Part shown: in pieces, positions 6,801 to 14,861 of the stretch | Layout of the letters: every line of letters starts with the position of its first letter | How positions within the stretch are numbered: the first letter of the stretch is position 1 | NCBI RefSeq assembly: GCF_019050325.1 | Contig: NZ_VOMB01000020.1 | Location: 62,001 to 126,000 of the forward strand | Origin: [Mycobacterium] fortunisiensis | Lineage (GTDB): Bacteria > Actinomycetota > Actinomycetes > Mycobacteriales > Mycobacteriaceae | Direction: 5' to 3' | DNA: 64,000 nucleotides | Made by a program: the position numbers and the translations under genes | The notes under the pieces: model-generated | What the model saw: the letters and a program-made list of their open reading frames with translations, nothing else | The model's database searches: none | What the model was told of the DNA's origin: nothing

Positions 6801-8795
6801 CTATCCCAGGTTGCGGTTCCACTCCAACCAGCCGACGCCGGTCCGGCCGTCGGCGGTCCGCACGGTCGCCCAGGCCCGGGGGAACTGACTGACCCGGCCA
6901 TCGGCGGCCACCAGCAGCACCGGCGCGTGGCCCTGGATGTCGATGCTCGCCTCGATGTCCCCCGGTTGCAGGGTCAGCGTGGTGGACACGGGAAGGTCGT
7001 TGTCGCCCAATGCATATTGGGCGGTCACCGTCTCCAGTTCCACGAGCGGTTCACCCGCACGCTGGGAATAGCCGATCCCGATCGGAGGCATCCCCGGAAT
7101 CCGGATGTCCACGCCGTGCAGGTGGGTGCCGTCATCGAGGTGGATCGCGCTCCACACCCAGTTCATCGCCCACCAGTCGCGCACGCCCCAGGAGTGGTCA
7201 CGCTGGCCCGCGACGGCTGTGACGGTGTGGGTCTGATCGCCGATGATCACCGTCCCCGACACCGTGCACGGGATCTCGTAGCGGGGCGTGATGCGGTACT
7301 GGTACGGGGTTCCCACCGTGGTCCAGGTCAGGTCCAGCGTCACCGAGGTGGCCTGCCCCGGCTCGCCGCGCAGCAACGCCGACGGATCGTCGAAAGCCTC
7401 GCCGGTGCCCGTGGCGGTCAGGCGATACACCTCAAGGGGCTCGTCCGGGTGCAGGTTCAGCTCGACCCCCTCCCCCTTGACCGCCGACGGTTCGGCCAGC
7501 GGGGCGTGAAAGTCGTTGAGCGCCACCGTCGGCATCCCCGGCCCGCAGAACAGCACATTGACCCAGGCGGTGTCCTGGTTGGGAATCAGCCCCAGCCGGA
7601 TCCAGCCGCCGAACCCCGCGTCGACGTCGGCGAAATCGAAGTACCAACTCTCGTTCCACAGCTCTTCGTCGGTGGGGGTGTGCGCGAAGTCGTCCTCGGC
7701 GGCGGGCACCAGCGGTTCCGGAAGCGCCGGTGGCGCAAGCACATCCAGCGCGTTGGTGTCCAGCACGTGGCTGCAGTGCCGGTCGAGCATCGTCATGAAC
7801 ATCGTGTCACCACGCTCGGTGCGTTCCACCAGCATCGAGGAGATGATCGCCATCATCACGCCGAAGAAGCTCTGCCGGCGCACTCCCTCGCGCACCTGCC
7901 CGAGTGTCAACGTCGAGTCCGGTCCGAGGGCCTGGTGATACGCGGTCAGTAACTCGTCGTAGTGGGCGCGGCGCTGCTCGACGGGCAGGGCGCAGCCGAT
8001 GAAGTACGCAACGTCGGTGAATGTCGGCCCCTTGGTGACGGTCTGCCAGTCCACCACGGTCAGCGCCCGGTCGGCTCCGGAGTCGCCGAACAGCAGGTTG
8101 TCCAACCGATAGTCGCCGTGCACGAGACCCTGTGGCCGCTGGGGCGCACCTTCGTCGGCGAGATAGGCGTCGAAGCTCTCGACCAGACGTTGACAGACCT
8201 GGCGCTGTTCGGGCGTGATCAGATCCGCATACCGCTCGACGAACGCCGCATACAACCCGGTGATCAGGGCCTGGTTGACGGGCGCCTCGCGGTTGAGCCA
8301 TTCGGCTTGATCCAGGGCCCGGGCTCCGGCGCTCGATCCGTGGATGCGTCCCAGCTCGGCGAGCGCCAGGGCGGCCTGTTCGGCTGTGGCACCGCGGATC
8401 TCGTCACCGACCACAGCCGACACGGCATCGCCGAGCAGCAGGTCGAAGGCACCGGTCTCGGTATCGATCGCGGCGTGGTAGCACGGCGCCACCGGCCCGG
8501 GGGCCAGGGCCGGCGCGATGTCGGCATAGAACCGCACCTCACGCTCATAGAGTCCCAGCGCCAGTCCGGTCTGGCGACTGCTGGGATCGGTGGCGGCCAC
8601 CTTCAGCACCACCGACGCCGGTCCCGTCGCCCCCTCCGCGTACTCCAGGGACACCCGGTAGCACTCGCTCATCTGGCCGGTGCCGATCCGCTCGAAACGA
8701 AATCCACTGACCTCGCCGGCGCCGATGGCGGCCGTCAGCCACTCGCAGGTGAGGTCGTCGGGGCGGTCGAGTACGGCGGTCTGAGTCGGTTGCAC
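6801..8795 (-). CDS. Fusion of EcKL-like phosphotransferase and CrtC-like (lipocalin-type) domain
   Basis: 664 aa. The N-terminal half (about 15-370) is a choline/aminoglycoside kinase-like domain: ERIGTGQMSECYRV, VVLKVAA, catalytic HGDYRLDN (226-233), VVDWQ (248-251) and the DVAYFIG region, closest to ecdysteroid-kinase-like proteins of mycobacteria. The C-terminal half (about 385-664) resembles the hydroxyneurosporene-synthase/AttH-like beta-barrel family, with the signature GQRDHSWGVRDWW. The two halves are joined in one frame without sequence disruption. Substrate unknown; the barrel may bind a hydrophobic alcohol phosphorylated by the kinase (inference). Its stop faces the DUF167 gene; upstream on the same strand is the copper amine oxidase, 45 bases away. 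Confidence 0.8.
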   Translation of the reverse strand: MQPTQTAVLDRPDDLTCEWLTAAIGAGEVSGFRFERIGTGQMSECYRVSLEYAEGATGPASVVLKVAATDPSSRQTGLALGLYEREVRFYADIAPALAPGPVAPCYHAAIDTETGAFDLLLGDAVSAVVGDEIRGATAEQAALALAELGRIHGSSAGARALDQAEWLNREAPVNQALITGLYAAFVERYADLITPEQRQVCQRLVESFDAYLADEGAPQRPQGLVHGDYRLDNLLFGDSGADRALTVVDWQTVTKGPTFTDVAYFIGCALPVEQRRAHYDELLTAYHQALGPDSTLTLGQVREGVRRQSFFGVMMAIISSMLVERTERGDTMFMTMLDRHCSHVLDTNALDVLAPPALPEPLVPAAEDDFAHTPTDEELWNESWYFDFADVDAGFGGWIRLGLIPNQDTAWVNVLFCGPGMPTVALNDFHAPLAEPSAVKGEGVELNLHPDEPLEVYRLTATGTGEAFDDPSALLRGEPGQATSVTLDLTWTTVGTPYQYRITPRYEIPCTVSGTVIIGDQTHTVTAVAGQRDHSWGVRDWWAMNWVWSAIHLDDGTHLHGVDIRIPGMPPIGIGYSQRAGEPLVELETVTAQYALGDNDLPVSTTLTLQPGDIEASIDIQGHAPVLLVAADGRVSQFPRAWATVRTADGRTGVGWLEWNRNLG

Positions 8796-8840
8796 ACAGG
8801 CAACCTAGCAGTGTTCCGGATCACACATGACGGGTGTCAA

Positions 8841-10778
8841 CTAATGATGTGCCGCCTTGGCGTGGCCGTGGGCACAGGCACCCGGCGGGGTGGCCGGCAC
8901 GTCCAGCGCGGGGTTGCGGTCGAAGAAGCCGAAGGGCTTGAGCCAGAACGACACCACGTCGACGGGCATCACCGGCCAGTCCTCCGGACGGGTGATGTGG
9001 TGGATCCCGAAGACGTACCAGAGCACCACGTCGGTGTTGTCGATGGAGCGATTGGCCTTGGTCCACTCGCCCAGCCCGGTGTCGGCCACCGATTGGTTGA
9101 CGAACTCGCCGGCCGGCCACCGTTCGTCGGGGTGGTTCGGCGTGACCCACAGCGTGTGGCCGATCACGTTGGCGCGTCGCAGTACCGGGGAGGACGGGTC
9201 GAACATCGCCGGGATCGCCCCGGTGGGCACCAGCTTGTACGACGGGTGGGTGCCCAATCCGTTGACGACGTTGGTGTTGACCACTTTCCAGGCCCGCTGG
9301 GTGGCGAAGTTGACGTCTTGGCGGCCCTCGTCTTCGCTGCGCAACGCCTGCTCGCGCAGCACCAGGGACAGGCCCATCGGGTTGTCCGGTCCGGTCGGCT
9401 CGGCGTAGGACTCCGACATGTACACCGTGTTGTCGGTGCCGTCGATGTCCAGGTCGAGGCGGGCGATCAGGAAGTGCTGATGGAATGGCGCATAGGTGCG
9501 TTCGTCGACCAGCGTTCCGTTCTTGGGCGTCGGCCCGGGCGGGAACGGTGTGGTGACCATGATCCCGGTGGCCCGGACCTCGCACTCGATGTTGCCGTCC
9601 TGATAGAACCGCCAGTACACCAGGTACTCGTAGTTGGCCACCGTGACGTGGAAGGACACCGTCAAGCGGCGCATCCGGCGCACCTCGGCGCCGGCGTCGT
9701 GGTCGACGTGCTTCCACAGCACGGCATTGTCTTCCTCGTGAATGCAGATCGCGTTGGTGATCGTGTATGGCTCGCCCGCGCTGTCGTGCAAAACCGCGTC
9801 CAGGTAACGGATCTCGCCGAGACAGTCGCAGCCGAGCTCCAACGAGGTGGTCATGAACCCCAGCCCCCACTCGCCGATGTCGAACGCGGTGCGCCGGTAG
9901 TGATCGACCGAGGAATCCCGGTACGGCACCACCATCTCGGCAAACGACATCCGGTGCGCCACCGAACGATCCACCTCACCGTCGCGGTAGCGCACGGTGT
10001 GCAGGGTCATCCCCTCGCGATGGTTGAAGCCCACCCGAAACGACCAGCTCTGCCATCGCAGCAGATTGCCGTCCACGGTGAACGACGGACCGTCGGGCTG
10101 GGTGATGTCCAACGGCTTGAGCGGCTCCCGGCGCGAAGCCGCGCGGATCCGTTCGGGGATGTGATGCGGAACGTATTCCCCCATCACGTCAGGCATCTCG
10201 GAGCTACCGTCATCCTCGACGCGCAATACCTCCATCGAGTTGGTGTCGATCACGCAGTGCAGCCCGCTGACCGGGTGGGCGTACGGATTGGCGCCGGGGG
10301 CCTGCTTGTACCAGGTGTCCGACCAGCCGATCCGCCGGTCGCGGTATTCCGGCGGGGCCACCGCATCGCCGTAGGTCCAGGTGTCCATGAACACGTTGTC
10401 CAGATCGGTGATACCGCGCCGGGCCAGTGCCGCGATGACGTCGGGATGGCGGCGCAGCACCTCGTCGCATTCGACGAACTCGTCGACGGTGAAGTTGGCC
10501 TGCACCCCTGGGATGTGGTCGAAGTTCTCCACCCGCTCGTCGGTCAACGAGACCACGCCTTTGTAGGTGGCGTTCGCCGAGCGGTCCAGACAGATCACCG
10601 CGGCCCGCCGGGCCGGCGTGACGCCGCCGGCGTCGAAGGCCGCCAACTCGGCCTTGGTCGGCTCGACGAGTTCCACCGAGGCAATCCGCCACCCGTCACC
10701 GACCCCGTGTTCACGCCGCAATATCGCTGCCACCGCGCGGAACTCGTCAGCCGACAGCGGATCCAGGGGATAGTCCAC
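8841..10778 (-). CDS. Copper-containing primary-amine oxidase
   Basis: About 645 aa; oxidises primary amines to aldehydes with release of ammonia and hydrogen peroxide. Catalytic features: base Asp300 in FDIGEWGLG, the Tyr that becomes topaquinone at 383 in the VANYEY motif, copper-ligand pair HQH (433-435) and the late His in GIHHITRPEDWPVMP. The C-terminus is His-rich (CAHGHAKAAHH). The start is set at GTG 10778, which gives DYPLDPLSADEF at the N-terminus as usual for the family; the open frame extends further upstream but into unrelated sequence. No signal peptide, so cytoplasmic. It lies in tandem with the kinase-like fusion and a carboxylesterase, suggesting an amine or amide catabolic unit (inference). 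Confidence 0.92.
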   Translation of the reverse strand: MDYPLDPLSADEFRAVAAILRREHGVGDGWRIASVELVEPTKAELAAFDAGGVTPARRAAVICLDRSANATYKGVVSLTDERVENFDHIPGVQANFTVDEFVECDEVLRRHPDVIAALARRGITDLDNVFMDTWTYGDAVAPPEYRDRRIGWSDTWYKQAPGANPYAHPVSGLHCVIDTNSMEVLRVEDDGSSEMPDVMGEYVPHHIPERIRAASRREPLKPLDITQPDGPSFTVDGNLLRWQSWSFRVGFNHREGMTLHTVRYRDGEVDRSVAHRMSFAEMVVPYRDSSVDHYRRTAFDIGEWGLGFMTTSLELGCDCLGEIRYLDAVLHDSAGEPYTITNAICIHEEDNAVLWKHVDHDAGAEVRRMRRLTVSFHVTVANYEYLVYWRFYQDGNIECEVRATGIMVTTPFPPGPTPKNGTLVDERTYAPFHQHFLIARLDLDIDGTDNTVYMSESYAEPTGPDNPMGLSLVLREQALRSEDEGRQDVNFATQRAWKVVNTNVVNGLGTHPSYKLVPTGAIPAMFDPSSPVLRRANVIGHTLWVTPNHPDERWPAGEFVNQSVADTGLGEWTKANRSIDNTDVVLWYVFGIHHITRPEDWPVMPVDVVSFWLKPFGFFDRNPALDVPATPPGACAHGHAKAAHH

Positions 10779-10866
10779 GCCTGTTACGCAACCACATTCC
10801 GGCAATCCCCTGCAGCGAATCGCCGAGAGTCGCAGCGAAGAAAGCGTCAAGAAAACACGAAGAAAC

Positions 10867-12399
10867 TCAGCCCTGCGCGAGGGTGAAACCTTCCCAGGCC
10901 CGCCGTCGCTCGGCGCGTGGGTCGTACTCCACCCGCGGCCGGCGATCGAACACGAACACCGCCCGATCGTCGCGGTAGGCCGGCCAGCCGGGCCCCGGCG
11001 TGCCGGTCCTGGTGAACTCACGCCAGCGCCGCTGTACGTCACGGCTGACCTGGCGGGCCGAGCGGCGGTCACCCACCGCGGTCAGCAGCGCGCCGTAGCT
11101 GGTGTGGTAGGTGTCGAACACGGCCAGCAGTTCCATGGCATGGGTGGCGCCCAGCCCGGCCCAGTGCAGGGTGCGCGGCGCGTAGTCGTAGCGGTACACA
11201 TACGTCGGGGCGTGGCGGCTGTGCGCCTCGGCGATCTGCCAGGTGGCCGAGGCGAACGCGAAGTCACCACCGAGCCGCACGCAGGCGGCACTGTCCGGAT
11301 AGTCCGGATAGGCCCCGACGATCCGGCGACGCTCCTCGGGATCGGTTCTGGCGAACAGTTTCTCGATCATCGGCTCGTTGGTGGGCAGCAGCGGCATGAA
11401 CCGGGTGAACAGCCGGCCCTCGTCGGAGTTGTTGCCGACGATCAACGGAACCCGGTGCGCGCTGCCGTCGGACATCGCGGTGACCGGATCGACCGGCAGG
11501 TAGTCGGTACCGAAGGTGGGCCCGACCGGGAACGCGCCCGGCATGTCCGTCTGGCCGCGCCGGATCAGTTGCTCCAGGGCCCGGCCCAGCTCCGCCGGGC
11601 GGGCCGTCATGAGCGCCGCGGCCGCCGATCCCCCAGCCGGACTGACCAATTCGGCCAGTTGAGACGCCAGCCGTGCGGATGCGTCGGCGGAACTGACCAT
11701 CCCGCTGGCCGGGCTCTCCGAGATCACCCGGGCGAACAGGCCACCGGCCTCGGGCACCGCGAGCAGCGTGGCCACCGCGTGCGCCCCGGCACTCTCACCG
11801 AAAATCGTGACATTGTCCGGGTCCCCGCCGAACACCGCGATGTTGTCGCGTACCCACCGCAGCGCCAACACCAGATCCCGCAGGAACAGGTTGTCCTCGA
11901 TCGGATGTTCCGGTGTCGACAACGACGACAGCTCGACGCATCCCAGCATGCCGAGCCGGTAGTTGACGGACACGAACACACAGCCGCGACGGGCCAGCGC
12001 GGCACCGTCGTAGATGGGTGTGGCCGAGCTGCCCATGATGTAGCCGCCGCCGTGCACGAAGACCATCACCGGCAACGGACCGGCATCCTCGTTGTCTGCT
12101 CCTCGCGTGCGCGCCGGCTCCGCCGGTGCCACCACGTTGAGCGTCAGGCAGTCCTCGCTCATCGGCTGGTACTTGCCCACCCCGACGAGCGTGTAGCGAC
12201 GTTGCTGCGGTGCGCAGTATCCGTAGCCGTGGCAATAGCGCACGCCCGGCCAGGGTTCGGCAGGCTGCGGCGCCCGCAGCCGCAGCGGCCCCACCGGTGG
12301 TTGGGCATACGGGATGGCACGCCAACGATGTACACCGTCGCGGGTGAATCCCTCGACGACGCCGGTGGTGATCTTTGCCCGCACTGTCCGTTCGTGCAT
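10867..12399 (-). CDS. Type B carboxylesterase
   Basis: 510 aa alpha/beta hydrolase. Seen: family start GVVEGFTRDGVHRWRAIPYAQPPVGPLR, SEDCLTLNVV, oxyanion loop HGGGY (116-120), nucleophile Ser203 in FGESAGAHAV, and a late His region (GATHAMELLAVF). No signal peptide, so intracellular. Resembles mycobacterial LipT-type esterases but I cannot assign a symbol. It lies 88 bases upstream of the amine oxidase on the same strand and is divergent from the lipoprotein gene at 12476. Confidence 0.9.
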   Translation of the reverse strand: MHERTVRAKITTGVVEGFTRDGVHRWRAIPYAQPPVGPLRLRAPQPAEPWPGVRYCHGYGYCAPQQRRYTLVGVGKYQPMSEDCLTLNVVAPAEPARTRGADNEDAGPLPVMVFVHGGGYIMGSSATPIYDGAALARRGCVFVSVNYRLGMLGCVELSSLSTPEHPIEDNLFLRDLVLALRWVRDNIAVFGGDPDNVTIFGESAGAHAVATLLAVPEAGGLFARVISESPASGMVSSADASARLASQLAELVSPAGGSAAAALMTARPAELGRALEQLIRRGQTDMPGAFPVGPTFGTDYLPVDPVTAMSDGSAHRVPLIVGNNSDEGRLFTRFMPLLPTNEPMIEKLFARTDPEERRRIVGAYPDYPDSAACVRLGGDFAFASATWQIAEAHSRHAPTYVYRYDYAPRTLHWAGLGATHAMELLAVFDTYHTSYGALLTAVGDRRSARQVSRDVQRRWREFTRTGTPGPGWPAYRDDRAVFVFDRRPRVEYDPRAERRRAWEGFTLAQG

Positions 12400-12475
12400 G
12401 ACCCGACGCTATCGAACCGCAGCGCCGACGATGGGCAGCCGGTGGGCGCGACACGCGACCGCTAGCCTGGCGGGT

Positions 12476-13180
12476 ATGCGAATCGCTGTGACTGTTGGGG
12501 CTGTTGTTCTCTTGGCGGCCTGCTCGCCGGGAGGGGGGCACGAGTCTCAGCCGACCTCGCAGCCCCGGATGTCGATGCCGGCCGGCGCGCCACACACCAC
12601 GATCACCAAGCCCACCCCGACGACCACCTCACCCCTGCCCACCACCGCCCCGGCCCCCGGGACACCGATGAGCCGAGTGACCAAATGGGTCGAGGCGGGC
12701 ACCCCTGCCGATCCGTCGGGATTCCACACCGCCACCCGTGACGGGCAGTCCACCGACCTCGGCGAGGACATCGCGTTCGTCGCCCCGTCGGGCGCCGCCC
12801 GCTGCACCACCAACAAATACGCCGACGGCCAACTGGCCTGCCTGATCAAGGCCGACGGTCTGCCCACCAAGCCCGCCGACGTGGAGGGCCAGTGGATCCC
12901 AGGCTGGGTGGATTTCGCCGGGGAAACCGTGGATATCGGCTCACTGCACGGGGATCCGGGACCCTTCGCCACCGGCGACGGCGCCGAACTGCCCGAGGGG
13001 AAATCGCTGGCCTTCGGCGACTACCGGTGCCGCGCCGATGCCAGCACGCTGGTGTGCGTCAACTACGCCCACCAGTCTGCGGTGCTGGTGAGCTCGTCAG
13101 GCGTCGAGCCCCTGGGCTGTCTGAAGCCGGTCCCGCCACCGGTCGGCGTCGGACGTCAGCTCAGCTGCGCACCGGACTAA
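12476..13180 (+). CDS. Putative lipoprotein
   Basis: 234 aa from ATG 12476. A signal peptide of 15 residues ends in lipobox LLAAC with Cys16 as the predicted lipidation site, followed by a Pro/Thr-rich linker (TKPTPTTTSPLPTTAPAPG). The folded part has six Cys residues (AARCTTNKY, GQLACL, YRCRADASTLVC, EPLGC, LSC), suggesting disulfides outside the membrane. No named domain recognised. The stop codon interlocks with that of the facing gene at 13177. Confidence 0.8.
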   Translation: MRIAVTVGAVVLLAACSPGGGHESQPTSQPRMSMPAGAPHTTITKPTPTTTSPLPTTAPAPGTPMSRVTKWVEAGTPADPSGFHTATRDGQSTDLGEDIAFVAPSGAARCTTNKYADGQLACLIKADGLPTKPADVEGQWIPGWVDFAGETVDIGSLHGDPGPFATGDGAELPEGKSLAFGDYRCRADASTLVCVNYAHQSAVLVSSSGVEPLGCLKPVPPPVGVGRQLSCAPD

Positions 13181-13515
13181 CGCCAGCCGTCGGCGGCCTT
13201 CGCGGCCTGGAGCAGCGCGTCGCACAGCTGCCGCAGTTCGTCGACCCCGGCACCCTCGTCGACCGCGATCGCCACATCCTCGGCGGCGCACCGGACCTGG
13301 AACACCCGATCGGACAGCTGGGCCGCCTCGTCGGCGGTGAGCACCACCGAATCCGGCGCCAGCGAGGTGCCCTTCACCATGGCGCGCTGCTCATAGGCAC
13401 GCTGGCGGCAGGACTGTCTGCAGTACTGGCGACGCCGCCCCATCTGCGCATCGGCGACCTCGCGTCCGCACCATCGGCACGGCTGCGGACGTTCCTTTCT
13501 GTGGTGGCGCGACAT
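13177..13515 (-). CDS. Small zinc-ribbon-like protein (Rv2049c-position homologue)
   Basis: 112 aa. The basic N-terminus holds a Cys cluster, CRWCG (residues 13-17) and YCRQSCRQRAYEQR, consistent with a treble-clef or zinc-ribbon nucleic-acid-binding module; the C-terminal half is an acidic helix. Divergent from rbpA, the position of Rv2049c in M. tuberculosis. Its TAG overlaps the TAA of the convergent lipoprotein gene. Function unknown. Confidence 0.75.
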   Translation of the reverse strand: MSRHHRKERPQPCRWCGREVADAQMGRRRQYCRQSCRQRAYEQRAMVKGTSLAPDSVVLTADEAAQLSDRVFQVRCAAEDVAIAVDEGAGVDELRQLCDALLQAAKAADGWR

Positions 13516-13572
13516 GGGTCAAGACTGTAGACGGCGCCACATCGTGATCCGCGTATCATGGACGGTCGAGTC

Positions 13573-13602
13573 GGGAACTTGGCAACGCCGTGCCGCGTTG
13601 AT
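13573..13602 (+). promoter_or_regulatory. Candidate SigE/SigH-type promoter of rbpA
   Basis: GGGAAC (13573-13578), 18-base spacer, GTTGAT (13597-13602), about 40 bases before the rbpA start. This matches the ECF sigma consensus GGAA-N17..20-GTT known for SigE/SigH/SigR targets. A housekeeping-type -10 (TATCAT, 13554-13559) lies just upstream and may serve a second promoter. Confidence 0.5.
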
Positions 13603-13639
13603 GATCCTGGACCAAAACGCCTAATAAGGAGTGTTGACG

Positions 13640-13978
13640 ATGGCTGATCGCGTCTTGAGAGGCAGTCGCCTCGGAGCTGTGAGCTACGAGACTGACCGCA
13701 ACCATGACCTGGCGCCGCGTCAGGTCGCGCGCTACCGCACCGAGAACGGCGAGGAGTTCGACGTCCCGTTCGCCGATGACGCCGAGATCCCCGGCACCTG
13801 GCTGTGCCGCAACGGACTCGAGGGCACCCTGATCGAGGGTGACGTACCCGAGCCCAAGAAGGTCAAGCCGCCGCGTACCCACTGGGACATGCTGCTGGAG
13901 CGTCGTTCCGTCGAGGAGCTCGAAGAGCTGCTCAAGGAGCGCCTCGACGTGATCAAGACCAAGCGCCGCGGCAGCTGA
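13640..13978 (+). CDS. rbpA: RNA polymerase-binding protein RbpA
   Basis: 112 aa. RbpA binds RNA polymerase and group 1/2 sigma factors and stabilises the open complex; essential in mycobacteria. The sequence is nearly that of known RbpA: MADRVLRGSRLGAVSYETDR, the core domain WLCRNG with a Cys, and the sigma-interaction helix THWDMLLERRSVEELEELLKERL. ATG 13640 is preceded by AAGGA (13626-13630). Followed by a strong intrinsic terminator. Confidence 0.98.
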   Translation: MADRVLRGSRLGAVSYETDRNHDLAPRQVARYRTENGEEFDVPFADDAEIPGTWLCRNGLEGTLIEGDVPEPKKVKPPRTHWDMLLERRSVEELEELLKERLDVIKTKRRGS

Positions 13979-13993
13979 GCCGCCGAAACCGAG

Positions 13994-14035
13994 AAAACCG
14001 CGGCCGTGCCCGTCTGGGCACGGCCGCGGTTTTTT
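13994..14035. terminator. Intrinsic bidirectional terminator between rbpA and ppm1
   Basis: Stem AAAACCGCGGCCGTGCCC (13994-14011), loop GTCT, perfect 18-bp complement (14016-14033) and a T-run to 14035. The A-run on the left arm gives a T-run for minus-strand transcripts, so it can also end ppm1, whose stop is at 14046. Confidence 0.93.
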
Positions 14036-14045
14036 GTGTCTGCAG

Positions 14046-14852
14046 CTAGCGCACCACGCCGCGGGCCCGGTCCAGGCGCCCGCGGATCCCCCACTCGGCA
14101 ACTTTGAACATCGCCTCGCGAATGTTGGAACCGCTCATCTTCGACACCCCGAGCTCACGTTCGGTGAACGTGATCGGCACCTCGACGACCCGGAACCCGT
14201 TGTTGATCGCGCGCCAGGTCAGGTCGATCTGGAAGCAGTAGCCCTTGGAATCCACCGCGGACAGGTCGATCTTCTCCAGCACCTCACGCCGGTACGCACG
14301 GTAACCGGCGGTGATGTCGTGGATGCCGACCCCGAGCAGGAACCGTGAATAGGTGTTGGCGGTCTTGGACAGCACCAGCCGGCGCCACGGCCAGTTGCGC
14401 ACCGTGCCGCCGGGGACGTAGCGCGAGCCGATGGCCAGGTCGGCCCCGGCGTCGACCGCATCCAGCAACCGGTTCAGCTCCTCGGGCGCGTGGCTGCCGT
14501 CGGCGTCCATCTCGACCAGCACCGAGTAGCCACGTCCCAGCCCCCAGGCGAAGCCGGCCAGATACGCCGCACCCAGACCCGCCTTGCTGGTCCGGTGCAT
14601 CACGTGGACCCGGTCTGGATCGGCCAGGGCCAGCTCGTCGGCCAACTCACCGGTGCCGTCGGGGCTGCCGTCGTCGACGATCAGGATGTGCACCTCGGCG
14701 TTGGCGTGGTGCACACGCCCGGCGATCAGCGGCAGGTTCTCCCGCTCGTTGTAGGTGGGAATGATCACCAGGGTGCGCTGGCTGGGGCGTTCACCGTCCC
14801 GGCGAGGGCTGGATTCCCCCGGCAGCTGCGCTCCATCACCAGGGACTGTCAT
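14046..14852 (-). CDS. ppm1: Polyprenol monophosphomannose synthase
   Basis: 268 aa GT2 glycosyltransferase transferring mannose from GDP-mannose to polyprenyl phosphate, feeding lipomannan, LAM and protein mannosylation. Seen: [66 protein letters not shown] and [16 protein letters not shown]. In M. tuberculosis this domain is the C-terminal part of Rv2051c fused to Lnt; here it is a separate protein 9 bases after the lnt stop. Confidence 0.95.
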   Translation of the reverse strand: MTVPGDGAQLPGESSPRRDGERPSQRTLVIIPTYNERENLPLIAGRVHHANAEVHILIVDDGSPDGTGELADELALADPDRVHVMHRTSKAGLGAAYLAGFAWGLGRGYSVLVEMDADGSHAPEELNRLLDAVDAGADLAIGSRYVPGGTVRNWPWRRLVLSKTANTYSRFLLGVGIHDITAGYRAYRREVLEKIDLSAVDSKGYCFQIDLTWRAINNGFRVVEVPITFTERELGVSKMSGSNIREAMFKVAEWGIRGRLDRARGVVR

Positions 14853-14861
14853 GTGGCTCCT

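Noticed and set aside
7962..10886. Very long plus-strand open frame (974 codons) opposite the kinase-like fusion and amine oxidase
   Set aside because: It is antisense to two genes with clear catalytic motifs, is rich in Val/Gly/His/Arg as expected of an out-of-frame reading of GC-rich DNA, and has no domain.
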